From positions 496,001 to 560,000 of the forward strand of contig NZ_CP195121.1 in NCBI RefSeq assembly GCF_052057775.1: DNA of 64,000 bases. Direction: 5' to 3'. The position numbers and the translations under genes were made by a program. Below the pieces are notes generated by a model that worked only from the letters and a program-made list of their open reading frames with translations, made no database searches and was not told the DNA's origin. This DNA comes from Methanococcoides sp052057775 (GTDB taxonomy: Archaea > Halobacteriota > Methanosarcinia > Methanosarcinales > Methanosarcinaceae). Shown piece after piece: positions 26,699 through 35,304 of the stretch (position 1 is its first letter; each line of letters starts with the position of its first letter).

Positions 26699-28822
26699 TT
26701 ACTCCACTCCCACAGAACCGACCTTCTCAACAAGCCTGGAGAGGACTTCGGTACGCTTTCCTTCTACGAACTTGATACTTCCGACAACGAGGTGTCCGCC
26801 ACCGTTCACACCGCCACCTATGATCTCCTCACGAAGCTCACGTACCATCTGAGGGATGTTCATAAGGACACCTTTTGAGCGGATCACAGCAAAATCAGGT
26901 CCGTATCCGATTGTGACGATAGGCCTTCCTTCGAATTTCTGGCACATGCGGTCATGTACCTCACCAGACGTCTTACCCGGTGCAGGGAAAGTGAACTTGT
27001 GTGCAAAGTTCTCAACGTCCAGAACATTCAGTACAGCACCGTTCGGCAGATCCTGGGATTTTACGTTCGGCATACATGCGATCAGCTGCTCATCTATCAT
27101 GGCATTCGCCTGCTCGCACAGCAATTTCACGATATTTTTGTGCCTGGACTTGTCGCCAAGGTCCATGATGTCATCAACAATGCCTTTACCACTGCTGAAC
27201 TTAAGCCAGTATGCTTCGAAATCAAGAGCAAGGGCTATTTCCTTGAGGTCTTCCAGTGAATACCGGTCGGAGACCATCTGTTTGTAGACCTCTGCCTCTT
27301 CCGCTTCGGACCTGTCACCCACCGCAGCAATTGCAGGCAGGTGCTTGATCTCATCCGTCACATCAGGATTTATCATACGTGCAACCTCGGTCGCAAGCAT
27401 TCCCGCGGTCATTCCGAAATCGCCACCAACGTGTGCAGGGTTCACATGGCCCAGCAGGTACTGGTCAACGATCTCATCCGGATGATGGTGGTCCACAACC
27501 ACCATGTCTATGCCATAGACCTGGGCCTGCCTCATGGATGGTACGTCCTCTTCCGTGGAACCGTTGTCCACCATGACGACAAGTGGCAGTTTCTGTCCGT
27601 GCCTGGCAGCATCCTCAAGGGCATAGGAAATGTCCTTGGTTACATCTGCCATCTCGTAGAATGGTGCTTTGGATGGAGCACGCTTGTAATAATGATATTC
27701 CGCATCAGCGCCGTTTATCTCTGTTATCATCGGGAGGATCGCCCTCTCAATGGCGACTGCTGCGGTCATTCCGTCCGCATCGGCATGATGGCGAAGCAGT
27801 ATCGGCTTTGATTTCATAATGGCCTTTCTGATCTCCCTGGCCACCTGGCGCATTGCAGGCCTGAGCTTTTCAAGAACCTCACTCTCTACAAGGAACTCGA
27901 TCTCCGCAGGTTCAGCCCTTTTGTCAAGGATCTCATCGATACGCTTCTTGACGGCCTCTTCCTTTGCACCGGAGAGACGCTTCATGCTCTTGACCTCCAC
28001 CTGAAGCCTGTCGGCACGTGATGTCACTTCTCCGGTGGCTGTTATTATCATGTCGGCATCGATCTCGGGGTAGGCACGTTCCCCTGCACGCTCAAATGCT
28101 GCACAGGAAATGAGACCTTCTTCATCTGATACTGTAAATATGGTAGGGCCACCGGTCTGCTTGACCTGTATGACCTCTCCCTCGACCTTGATGAGCTTCC
28201 CGATGAACTTGTCGAGCTCTGTGGACTTCCTGATGGGTATGGACTTTTCAACTTCCACTATGTTGAATTCCTTTACATGCCTTGGGATCAGGTCCATCTT
28301 TCCATCGCGTCGTACTTCCTTGACCTCGACGATAACAGGATCGCCCTGTTCAAGAGGAGTGCTGAGATTGCTTGAATGTATGAGTCCTCGAAGGTTGGAG
28401 TTCATGTCCACGAAAACACCAAAATTAGCAATGTTGTTCACTCTGGCCTGGTACAGCTTACCGACCTCAAGCTCTTCCTGGTTACAGGAGTCGTCCAGCA
28501 CGTGTACGATATCGACCTTGCCACATGTGCTGCAGGCTTCTTTGCCGTCGATCGGACCGTCGATAGGTTTGCCGCATACATCGCATTTGTAGAAGGCACC
28601 TGTGCCGTTACATTTTTCGCATGTCCTTCTGACCTCTATTTCACCTTTCCCACCGCATTTCGGGCAGGAAGATCCATCTTTTAAAAAGCTGCCCACATCC
28701 TTTTGTGAAAGGCTCATAAGGTTGACAGACTTTGTTTTTCCAGTACCCTTGCATTCAGAACATTTTTCAGTGGAGATGACCTCATATCCCTTGCCTCCAC
28801 ACTCATTGCACTCTTCTCTCAT
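26699..28822 (-). CDS. RecJ-like DHH phosphoesterase with DnaJ-type zinc finger and S1/OB domains
   Basis: 707 aa. Residues 1-110 carry CXXCXGXG repeats like the DnaJ cysteine-rich domain (CNECGGKGYE, CSECKGTGK, CPKCGGKGE, CEKCNGTG) and a further CDVCGKPIDG/CSTCGK pair. Residues 120-185 are an S1 domain (KLYQARVNNIANFGVFVDM). Residues 205-285 are an OB fold (VEGEVIQVKQTGGPTIFTV). From about 330 the DHH/DHHA1 core follows: LRHHADADGMTAAVAIE and VVVDHHHPDE with the metal-binding residues. A single-strand nuclease or oligonucleotide phosphodiesterase role is inferred; the closest known relatives are the archaeal RecJ-like proteins. Divergent from the SPFH gene. Confidence 0.87.
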   Translation of the reverse strand: MREECNECGGKGYEVISTEKCSECKGTGKTKSVNLMSLSQKDVGSFLKDGSSCPKCGGKGEIEVRRTCEKCNGTGAFYKCDVCGKPIDGPIDGKEACSTCGKVDIVHVLDDSCNQEELEVGKLYQARVNNIANFGVFVDMNSNLRGLIHSSNLSTPLEQGDPVIVEVKEVRRDGKMDLIPRHVKEFNIVEVEKSIPIRKSTELDKFIGKLIKVEGEVIQVKQTGGPTIFTVSDEEGLISCAAFERAGERAYPEIDADMIITATGEVTSRADRLQVEVKSMKRLSGAKEEAVKKRIDEILDKRAEPAEIEFLVESEVLEKLRPAMRQVAREIRKAIMKSKPILLRHHADADGMTAAVAIERAILPMITEINGADAEYHYYKRAPSKAPFYEMADVTKDISYALEDAARHGQKLPLVVMVDNGSTEEDVPSMRQAQVYGIDMVVVDHHHPDEIVDQYLLGHVNPAHVGGDFGMTAGMLATEVARMINPDVTDEIKHLPAIAAVGDRSEAEEAEVYKQMVSDRYSLEDLKEIALALDFEAYWLKFSSGKGIVDDIMDLGDKSRHKNIVKLLCEQANAMIDEQLIACMPNVKSQDLPNGAVLNVLDVENFAHKFTFPAPGKTSGEVHDRMCQKFEGRPIVTIGYGPDFAVIRSKGVLMNIPQMVRELREEIIGGGVNGGGHLVVGSIKFVEGKRTEVLSRLVEKVGSVGVE

Positions 28823-28935
28823 TGTATCAAGACTTAATTGTTTATGTTAGATTTATGTCTTTGCTTGTACAGGGACTTTCCACAAGCAATAGTTTTTTAT
28901 TAGAACTTCTTCCATATAAAATGGGAGAGGTTACC

Positions 28936-29694
28936 ATGATAGAAGAATACATAATACCTATAATTGTAATTGCCGTTATCATCTTATCCCAAGCACTCAA
29001 GATGGTCAAAGAATACGAGCGTGTCGTTATTTTCAGGCTGGGTCGGCTTAGTGGAGTGAAGGGACCGGGACTTTTCCTGATCATCCCTATCATCGATACA
29101 GTGATGAAGGTAGATCTTCGAGTTGTCACCATTGACGTGCCGAAACAGGCGGTCATAACAAAAGATAATGTTACTGTCGCTGTAGATGCTGTTGTTTATT
29201 ACAAGGTCATCAAACCTGCCTATGCGATCACAGAGGTAGAGAACTTCAAATTTGCAACTGCAATGCTTTCTCAGACGACCCTCAGGGACGTTATCGGACA
29301 GATCGAACTTGACCAGCTCCTCTCTGAACGTGAGACCATCAACAAGGATATCCAGGAACTGCTCGATGTTTCCACAGACCCATGGGGTATCAAGGTCACA
29401 GGAGTCACCCTAAGGGATGTCAGCATCGATGACACCATGCTTCGTGCAATTGCAAAGCAGGCAGAGGCAGAAAGGGAAAAGCGTGCACGTATAATCCTTT
29501 CCGAAGGTGAGTTCATGGCCGCAGAAAAGATGAAAGAGGCTGCACAGCTTTATCAGGAAGTGCCTGCATCCCTAAAGCTAAGGGAACTGCAGACCATTGC
29601 CGAGGTCGCACGTGAGAAGAACCTAATCGTGGTCACTAATTCAACGGACACGGGAGATATCGTTGCAATGACCTCAGCAATCTCTAAGAAATAA
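28936..29694 (+). CDS. SPFH (stomatin/prohibitin) family membrane protein
   Basis: 252 aa from the ATG at 28936, chosen because GGGAGAGG at 28923-28930 lies at the right distance; an ATG at 28921 would overlap that site. One N-terminal membrane segment (about residues 5-22) is followed by the stomatin signature KEYERVVIFRLGRL and GPGLFLIIPIIDTV, the band-7 domain, then a coiled-coil segment (AIAKQAEAEREKRARIILSE). It is followed 20 bases later by the NfeD-family membrane protease, a pairing seen across archaea and bacteria, where the protease clips the stomatin C-terminus. Confidence 0.93.
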   Translation: MIEEYIIPIIVIAVIILSQALKMVKEYERVVIFRLGRLSGVKGPGLFLIIPIIDTVMKVDLRVVTIDVPKQAVITKDNVTVAVDAVVYYKVIKPAYAITEVENFKFATAMLSQTTLRDVIGQIELDQLLSERETINKDIQELLDVSTDPWGIKVTGVTLRDVSIDDTMLRAIAKQAEAEREKRARIILSEGEFMAAEKMKEAAQLYQEVPASLKLRELQTIAEVAREKNLIVVTNSTDTGDIVAMTSAISKK

Positions 29695-29714
29695 ACCTTT
29701 AAGAAGGTGATCAA

Positions 29715-31034
29715 ATGCTGAAAAGAACATCACCTCTTATCCCTTTTCTTTTTTTGGTATTGGTATTGCTCCTGAGCCCTGCCTGTGCTTCTGCTGAGGA
29801 AAAGGTCCTTGTACTGGAACTCTCCGATGCGATAACTCCTGTTTCCGATGACCTTGTGGTCGATGCACTCTTGATAGCCCAGCAGGAAGACTATGAAGCA
29901 CTTGTCATAACCCTTAACACCCCCGGAGGCGGGGTTGATGAGACCCTCAGGATCATTGAGGCCATAGATGGGTCAGAGGTCCCGGTGATAGGCTATGTCT
30001 ATCCAAGCGGGACAAAAGCATGGTCAGCAGGAACACTGATCCTCCTTGGGACCGATGTTGCTGCAATGGCCCCCTTTACAGTGATCGGTTCTGCCCAGCC
30101 GGTAACCGTTTCCACGGGAGGGGTCGAACCCGTTGAGGATGATAAAATCGTGAATGCCATCGTGGCACTTGCAAAAGAGAAAGCTAACCAGCACGGGCGC
30201 AATGAGACAGCTGCCGAGAAGTTCATCACAGAGAACCTGAACCTCAATGCTGAGGAAGCACTGGAAGCAGGGGTCATCGAATATGTGGCTACTGATATTG
30301 AGGATCTCCTTGAGCAGGTGAATGGCCAAACTGTAAAGGGAAAGGAGCTGAACACCAGCGGTGCTGCCATTGATACGTATACACCGAACCTCAGGCTGAG
30401 CTTCATGAACATAATCTCAGACCCCGTTATCTCATCGCTGCTGATAATGCTTGGAATATACGGCATTGTTATCGGGATCTCGAACCCCGGAGCAGGAGCT
30501 GAGATCTTTGGTGTCGTGGCCATCTCACTGGGACTTGTGGGAATGGGTTTTGATGTGAACATCGCTGCGATCTTCCTGATACTGCTGGGGGTGGTGCTGT
30601 TCGTTCTCGAACTACAGGCGCCGGGAGTTGGCATATTCGGAATAGCCGGTTTCATCTGCCTGATAGTGGGAAGCATATTCCTGGTGCCAATGGACTTCCC
30701 GCGCTGGTATACGCCTGCAGACGTTCAGCAGACAATGATAATTGCCATCGTCACACCTACCATCGTAATTGGACTGCTGTTCGTATTCGTTTTCTACAAG
30801 GTTCTTGAGGTCAGGCATCGCAAACCGATCATCGGAGAAGAACCCACAGGAGACCTTGCAGAGGCCCTCGATAAGATCAATGCCGGTTCGGAAGGCTTCG
30901 TAAGATACAGAGGAGAATACTGGAAAGCAAGATCAGAGGACGACCTGGAAGTGGGTGACAGTGTAATTATCACCGACGTCAAGGGACCGCTTCTGTTTGT
31001 GAAAAAAGTGGAAGAAGAAGAAGAAGAAGAATGA
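29715..31034 (+). CDS. Membrane-bound ClpP-class serine protease with NfeD domain
   Basis: 439 aa. A signal peptide (to about CASA-EE, residue 28) is followed by a ClpP-like domain: VITLNTPGGGVDETL and GYVYPSGTKAWSAGTLIL, where the Ser of SAG is the likely nucleophile; the Lys of the Ser/Lys dyad would be in the AEKFI region. Five hydrophobic segments follow (about 230-355), ending in the NfeD OB-fold (RYRGEYWKARSEDDLEVGD). The final residues are a run of glutamates. It forms a pair with the stomatin gene before it and is thought to act in membrane quality control. A palindrome after the stop ends transcription. Confidence 0.92.
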   Translation: MLKRTSPLIPFLFLVLVLLLSPACASAEEKVLVLELSDAITPVSDDLVVDALLIAQQEDYEALVITLNTPGGGVDETLRIIEAIDGSEVPVIGYVYPSGTKAWSAGTLILLGTDVAAMAPFTVIGSAQPVTVSTGGVEPVEDDKIVNAIVALAKEKANQHGRNETAAEKFITENLNLNAEEALEAGVIEYVATDIEDLLEQVNGQTVKGKELNTSGAAIDTYTPNLRLSFMNIISDPVISSLLIMLGIYGIVIGISNPGAGAEIFGVVAISLGLVGMGFDVNIAAIFLILLGVVLFVLELQAPGVGIFGIAGFICLIVGSIFLVPMDFPRWYTPADVQQTMIIAIVTPTIVIGLLFVFVFYKVLEVRHRKPIIGEEPTGDLAEALDKINAGSEGFVRYRGEYWKARSEDDLEVGDSVIITDVKGPLLFVKKVEEEEEEE

Positions 31035-31056
31035 ACTAAAGGAAAAAGCAGTTTAG

Positions 31057-31076
31057 GGAAGTGAGATCTCACTTCC
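31057..31076. terminator. 20-base perfect palindrome between convergent genes
   Basis: GGAAGTGAGATCTCACTTCC lies 23 bases after the NfeD stop and covers the last codons of the convergent AIR-synthase-related gene. It can form a 10-bp helix in either transcript and probably ends both. Proper loops would need a few unpaired central bases. Confidence 0.55.
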
Positions 31077-32400
31077 TCTTTATCATTTCTATAACCTTTC
31101 TTTTCTTGTCAATGGCTTCTTGTGCAGCGTTATCGATCGCTAGCTTCATCTCTTCAAAGTCCCTTGGCTCCTCGTCCCCGATCATCTTCTTGATAGGGGT
31201 GTAAGCGGACTCCCTGAAGCGCGGGGTGAAATCACACATCTTGCCATCGATCATGATCTCTGCACCAGTGCCTTCAACTATCTCTCCGATTATATCGATA
31301 TCCACACCTGCATCCCTGACGGTATTCATGATGTCGTCTGCATATTCCCTGGGAGCGATGATCAGCAGTGCATCGAGTGATACGCCAAGGTAATCGATCT
31401 CCAGCTTTTCCAGCATATCGAGCACTTTCGGATTGACAAGCGGACGCATCTTTGACTCATCGAAGACCAGCTTGACGCCAGCGGTCCTTGAGATCTCCTT
31501 TGCATCGCCACGGATACCACCATTGGTCACGTCGGTCATTGCATGCACGTGCTTTGTAAGGCCGGACGCTATGAGGGCCTCACATGCTTCGAGGAACTTG
31601 ATATTGATGGTCTCATCCACCACATCGTGCATCCCGTAGTAAAGGGCTGCAGTGGAAACGGTTCCTCCACCTGCACCCTCGCTCATGAGGATAACATCTC
31701 CCACCTGCGTCTGCACACGGGAGGTCAGGTCCGTGGCGGTACCAACAGCACCAACACCACCGGTCATGCGTTCTCCGATGTCCATATCCCCTCCGATACG
31801 CAGGGTGCTGCCTGTTACAAGGGGGATACCTGTGAGCTCGGATACGGTGGTTATCCCTGCAATGTGATCGAAGATCTTTGCAACATCACCGTCGTCTGCA
31901 ACGTGGATATCAGAAAGCAGTGCAACCGGTCGGGAACCCATCACGTACACGTCACGCAGGGATGCGCGGGCCACGTGAAAGCCTGCAAGGAAAGGGAAAT
32001 CACTGAGACGGGAGTGGATCCCATCGATGGTGATGATTATGTAACCATCCCCCTTCTCGTTCATTACAGCACCTGAATCGTCAAGATGGGATGTATCGAC
32101 CGCTGCGGTCGTCTTTCCGATGACCTCTGCGATCTTCTCATGAGCGTAGAAGTCACCCAATCCGCGGGAACCAACTCCGAACTCTCCCATGGTTACGCCT
32201 GAAACCGTGGACTTTAGTACATCGCCCTCCACATTCAGTGTTGCTTTTGCCTCTACAATAGCTGCTTTTGCAAGGGAACGTGCGTGTTTGGGGGTAGTGT
32301 CCTTTATCTCAAGTATGCGTTCTGTCAGTTTGTCCTCAAGTTCAGGATCATTCCTTCGAAGTCCTTTTCTTGCATAGCCTTCTATATCCATTGAGATCAC
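31069..32400 (-). CDS. AIR synthase-related (PurM/HypE/SelD fold) protein
   Basis: 443 aa ATP-binding protein of the PurM superfamily. Seen are the N-terminal DDSGAVMNEKGDGYIIITIDG with ATP-contacting aspartates, DVYVMGSRPVALLSDIHV, GGVGAVGTA, and DVTNGGIRGDAKEIS in the C-terminal half. The N-terminal 50 residues (LRRNDPELEDKLTERILEIKD) and the helical C-terminal tail are extra to PurM. Archaeal AIR-synthase-related proteins of this length are common in methanogens, but no reaction is assigned. The stop region overlaps the palindrome shared with the NfeD gene. hisH lies just upstream, 9 bases away. Confidence 0.82.
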   Translation of the reverse strand: MISMDIEGYARKGLRRNDPELEDKLTERILEIKDTTPKHARSLAKAAIVEAKATLNVEGDVLKSTVSGVTMGEFGVGSRGLGDFYAHEKIAEVIGKTTAAVDTSHLDDSGAVMNEKGDGYIIITIDGIHSRLSDFPFLAGFHVARASLRDVYVMGSRPVALLSDIHVADDGDVAKIFDHIAGITTVSELTGIPLVTGSTLRIGGDMDIGERMTGGVGAVGTATDLTSRVQTQVGDVILMSEGAGGGTVSTAALYYGMHDVVDETINIKFLEACEALIASGLTKHVHAMTDVTNGGIRGDAKEISRTAGVKLVFDESKMRPLVNPKVLDMLEKLEIDYLGVSLDALLIIAPREYADDIMNTVRDAGVDIDIIGEIVEGTGAEIMIDGKMCDFTPRFRESAYTPIKKMIGDEEPRDFEEMKLAIDNAAQEAIDKKRKVIEMIKRK

Positions 32401-32409
32401 TCCGGGATA

Positions 32410-33018
32410 TCAGCACATATCTACGAAGTTCCTGAGCATCTTCAGGCCGATATCACCACTTTTTTCAGGATGGAACTGTGTTCCGATAACGTTGCCCTGT
32501 GAGTTGACAACCGATGCCGCGAACTTCACACCATACTCGCATGACGCAAGGGTGTGTGAAGCGTCGGTATCCACATAATATGAATGTACAAAGTAAACGA
32601 ATGCACCATCTTCTATTCCGTTATAGAAAGGATGGTCCTGCTCGATAGTTAGTCTGTTCCATCCCATGTGCGGAACCTTAAGTTCACTGTGAGGGAAGCG
32701 AACGACCTTGCCGGGAACCAGGTCAAGCCCGGCGTTGAGACCGCCCTCTTCTGAGTGGCTCATGAGCATCTGCTGCCCCAGGCAGATACCGAGAACCGGT
32801 TTTCCGGACTCCACATAACTGTGTATTGCATCAAGGAAAGGAACGATGTTCTTCATTGCATCGGAAAAGGCACCAACGCCCGGAAGGATGACACCATCCG
32901 CACTTTCAAGGTCATCAGGGTCCTTTGAAATGGTAACTTCCGCACCTGCGTGTTCCAGCCCTTTCTGGACACTACGAAGGTTGCCAAGCCCATAGTCAAT
33001 TATCACTATCTTTTTCAT
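32410..33018 (-). CDS. hisH: Imidazole glycerol phosphate synthase, glutamine amidotransferase subunit
   Basis: 202 aa from the ATG at 33018 (MKKIVIIDYGLGN); an in-frame ATG at 33048 would add ten unrelated residues. The class I amidotransferase nucleophile is in GICLGQQMLM, and the catalytic His-Glu in TQFHPEKSG; the oxyanion region is GVILPGVGAFSDAM. It supplies ammonia to HisF, whose gene lies 26 kb away on the same strand. It is followed 9 bases later by the AIR synthase-related gene. Confidence 0.95.
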   Translation of the reverse strand: MKKIVIIDYGLGNLRSVQKGLEHAGAEVTISKDPDDLESADGVILPGVGAFSDAMKNIVPFLDAIHSYVESGKPVLGICLGQQMLMSHSEEGGLNAGLDLVPGKVVRFPHSELKVPHMGWNRLTIEQDHPFYNGIEDGAFVYFVHSYYVDTDASHTLASCEYGVKFAASVVNSQGNVIGTQFHPEKSGDIGLKMLRNFVDMC

Positions 33019-33048
33019 GGGGAGTACAGTACAGTTTTGGTACATCAA

Positions 33049-33198
33049 TCTAACGCGATGATGAGGTCATTCACATCCATTACAAACAGCTATATTTTGA
33101 AGAGCGTTGGCTTTAAGATGCAGGACAACTTTTTTTATATTTGCCAATATTTATGGCGAAAATTTGGTGGGTTTGATTTGACGGGGAAAGAAGTGAAA
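33049..33198. other. First part of a 690-base gene-poor stretch
   Basis: Between hisH and the first pilin-like gene (33049-33739) there is no long gene. This part contains an AT-rich TTTTTTTATATTTG (about 33130-33143) that could be a TATA box for the small ORF at 33199. The frame of that ORF stays open back to 32950, inside hisH, but is not protein-like there. Confidence 0.4.
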
Positions 33199-33327
33199 AT
33201 GGTTAGTATGTGCAGAAACTGCGGTTTGTGTAAGAACGAAAAAGAGTGGGAAATTCCTTCTATATATCTGTGTGAGGAATTTGGCGTCCTATGTAAGGGT
33301 AAAAAGATGTGCAAATGCTCAAACTGA
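33199..33327 (+). CDS. Candidate 42-aa cysteine-rich microprotein
   Basis: ORF from ATG at 33199 encoding 42 aa with seven cysteines (residues 5, 8, 11, 25, 32, 38 and 40): MCRNCGLCKNEK at the start and KKMCKCSN at the end. The CXXCXXC and CXC spacings suit metal or Fe-S binding. A weak GAAGTGA site precedes the start and an AT-rich TATA-like element lies about 60 bases upstream. A second ATG at 33208 would give 39 aa. There is no recognised family, and it could be chance or a relic; it stands out because cysteine is otherwise rare in random frames here. Confidence 0.35.
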   Translation: MVSMCRNCGLCKNEKEWEIPSIYLCEEFGVLCKGKKMCKCSN

Positions 33328-33739
33328 TCAGAGGGATTGAATAATAGCAGAACTTTTGCATGGTGACTTTGGTAAGTAATGGATTATTTGGATCTAAGAA
33401 TGATAACTTTTTGACGTTATCATAAGACATCATAGTTAACGTAAGTTTTGATCACTTGCATCTACGTTTATCATTATGATCCGATGGATGTCAGCATGAC
33501 CAGGAACTTGCAGAGCAACTGATGTTATCGAACCTTATACAATAACAAATTTAATCCTGCAATTATTTTTAAGGATCAGATCAGAGGTAATGTTCCAATT
33601 GCTGTGCTAATTCCAGGTATTTTTCAATTCAAGTACCCCAGATAATTATTAATATAATTATAAAAAATAAGGATATTTATATCTGATTTTCGCCATTGCA
33701 ACACCGCCTGAAAAGGCAAAGGTACAATAGGTGATATGA
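33328..33739. other. Second part of the gene-poor stretch, with inverted repeat
   Basis: No gene is seen. It has a 7-bp inverted repeat TGATAAC-N8-GTTATCA at 33401-33422, which could end the small ORF's transcript or bind a protein. It becomes very AT-rich before the pilin-like genes, where GATATTTATATCTG (about 33671-33684) is a plausible TATA box; an AGGTGAT ribosome site lies at 33729-33735. Confidence 0.45.
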
Positions 33740-34222
33740 ATGAAAAACGCAAGAACTATCTTTAATGATGAAAGGGCGATAGAGCTACCCATCAACATAG
33801 TTGTTATGCTCGTTGTCGGGATGGTCGCACTGGCAGCTCTGATCGCCATTATCCCGCCACCCACAAAGAACATGGCCGTGAACATTGAGGAAGCAGGCCT
33901 TCAGGGAGCTACACTTAGTGCAGGGAACACTATCGTTGTGGATGCCACTACCGCACAGAACCCTCTGACCATCGTGGTCAGGATCACAGCTACCGACCCT
34001 GACGGGAACCCTGTCCGTAACGCGAACGCAATCCTGCGAGGTCTTGGCGGAGTGGCCAGCAATACCACCGACATAAACGGGGAAGCAACACTGATAACCA
34101 CCGCTGCACAGGTGGAAATGGGTGCCAACCAGAACGAAGGCACCATGGACCTTACCATTGCAGCAGATGGATTCTATGATTACGAGAAAAAAGACGCAGT
34201 GATAGTCATCAAGACAAAGTGA
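33740..34222 (+). CDS. Pilin-like surface protein 1 with Ig-like C-terminal domain
   Basis: 160 aa. After a short basic start the motif DERAIELPINIVV leads into a hydrophobic helix (about residues 15-36), the layout of archaeal type IV pilins and archaellins, in which a prepilin peptidase cuts before the helix. Residues 60-160 form a beta domain with TATDPDGNPVRNANAIL and DINGEATLIT, like carboxypeptidase-regulatory/big Ig domains, and end in KKDAVIVIKTK. The next gene is a relative with the same N-terminus. No pilus ATPase or platform gene lies within the window, so export would use genes elsewhere. Family not named; pilin role inferred. Confidence 0.75.
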   Translation: MKNARTIFNDERAIELPINIVVMLVVGMVALAALIAIIPPPTKNMAVNIEEAGLQGATLSAGNTIVVDATTAQNPLTIVVRITATDPDGNPVRNANAILRGLGGVASNTTDINGEATLITTAAQVEMGANQNEGTMDLTIAADGFYDYEKKDAVIVIKTK

Positions 34223-34242
34223 TCCCACTTTCCTTTTTTAAT

Positions 34243-34689
34243 ATGGCACAAAAGAGCATTGTTCGGGATGAAAGAGCAGCCATCGGTCTGCCCATACGCA
34301 TGGTGGTCCTGACCATAATAGGGATGATCGGCTTCGCGGTGATCGTATCTGCAATAGTCAATGCGCCCACTGCACCGAGGCCCATGTATGCTACCTCTGA
34401 TGTTACAAGCATAACATTATCAGGAAACAATTCCAGCACCGGACCCATCGGTATCACAGTCTCCAACTTCGACGGGGAGCCTGTGGGCGGGTGCAATGTA
34501 GTGCTGAGGGACCCTTCCGGGACAGTTGCTTCCGGAGGACTTACAGACAGTTCAGGTCAGGTCCGGATGAAGCTTGACAACATCTCGCTTCCTGTGGGAA
34601 AGCATGAGGGATACATTACCATCAAAACAATGGCTGATGGCTATATTGAACACGATGACGAACACTTTGTTAAGGTCATCCGTCAATAA
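34243..34689 (+). CDS. Pilin-like surface protein 2, tandem paralogue
   Basis: 148 aa from the ATG at 34243 (MAQKSIVRDERAAIGLPIRMVV), chosen because it aligns with the start of protein 1. A GTG at 34219 overlapping the upstream stop would add 8 residues with no counterpart. The N-terminal motif, one membrane helix (about 18-38) and the Ig-like domain (NFDGEPVGGCNVVLRDPSG, GLTDSSGQVRMKL) follow the same plan as protein 1, while the rest has diverged. No ribosome site precedes the ATG, so translation may be coupled to the gene before. Likely subunits of one surface structure or a pair of minor pilins. Confidence 0.75.
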   Translation: MAQKSIVRDERAAIGLPIRMVVLTIIGMIGFAVIVSAIVNAPTAPRPMYATSDVTSITLSGNNSSTGPIGITVSNFDGEPVGGCNVVLRDPSGTVASGGLTDSSGQVRMKLDNISLPVGKHEGYITIKTMADGYIEHDDEHFVKVIRQ

Positions 34690-34756
34690 AACAGAGTAAA
34701 CAGAGTGACTGAAAGGTCGATTGTACAGATCGACCGGCCAACCGGATGAAGACAGA

Positions 34757-35299
34757 TTAATCAGCCTTCCTGTTCACCCGATAGAACTTGAACAGGACCG
34801 CCAGAGCGAGCACCAGTCCCAGCCCAAGGGAAAAATAGGGGGATCTGAGAATATCCCATCTTCCTGCAAAGATCAGACCTCCTGTGATGAACAGGAGCAT
34901 GGCACCCATGATACCTGAAAGCTCCACAGGCATCCTGATGGAACCGATGGTTATCCGGTTGCGGTCCTCGATGTGCCTGAGCTTTTCATCCTGTTTTGCA
35001 AGTGCTGTCTCCAGCCGGTCTGACAGCTTATCGATGTCCTGACGGATCGAGCCCTCTATAAGTGATCTTAACTCTTCAACTTCTGCTTTCAGCTTATTAA
35101 TAGTCTCAATTGCAGCTCGGACATCGCCGGAAACCTGCGGTTGCTGTAATTCAAAAACGGTGCCTGCAACATCCTCTGCAGGAACTTCAACCGACAATCT
35201 TCTCTCCACTGCACGAAGCCTTTTCTCAAGGCTCCTTACGCTCTGATCAAAGGATTCGACCCTCCCCAGGACGTCATCCTTTGTAGTACCCCCACTCAT
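34757..35299 (-). CDS. Coiled-coil membrane protein
   Basis: 180 aa from the ATG at 35299, which has a GGTGAG ribosome site; an upstream ATG at 35314 would overlap the end of ugd. Residues 10-45 and 65-120 are heptad-like charged helices (SFDQSVRSLEKRLRAVERRL; TINKLKAEVEELRSLIEG), and the C-terminus has two membrane segments (about 128-145 and 153-172) ending FKFYRVNRKAD. No family recognised. It starts 5 bases after the stop of ugd and is co-transcribed with it. It might organise envelope synthesis, but that is only suggested by the neighbour. Confidence 0.75.
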   Translation of the reverse strand: MSGGTTKDDVLGRVESFDQSVRSLEKRLRAVERRLSVEVPAEDVAGTVFELQQPQVSGDVRAAIETINKLKAEVEELRSLIEGSIRQDIDKLSDRLETALAKQDEKLRHIEDRNRITIGSIRMPVELSGIMGAMLLFITGGLIFAGRWDILRSPYFSLGLGLVLALAVLFKFYRVNRKAD

Positions 35300-35304
35300 A
35301 TAAC

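Noticed and set aside
32950..33198. Extension of the Cys-rich frame back into hisH (83 more residues)
   Set aside because: It overlaps hisH antisense and has no ribosome site or protein-like composition; only the segment from 33199 is kept.
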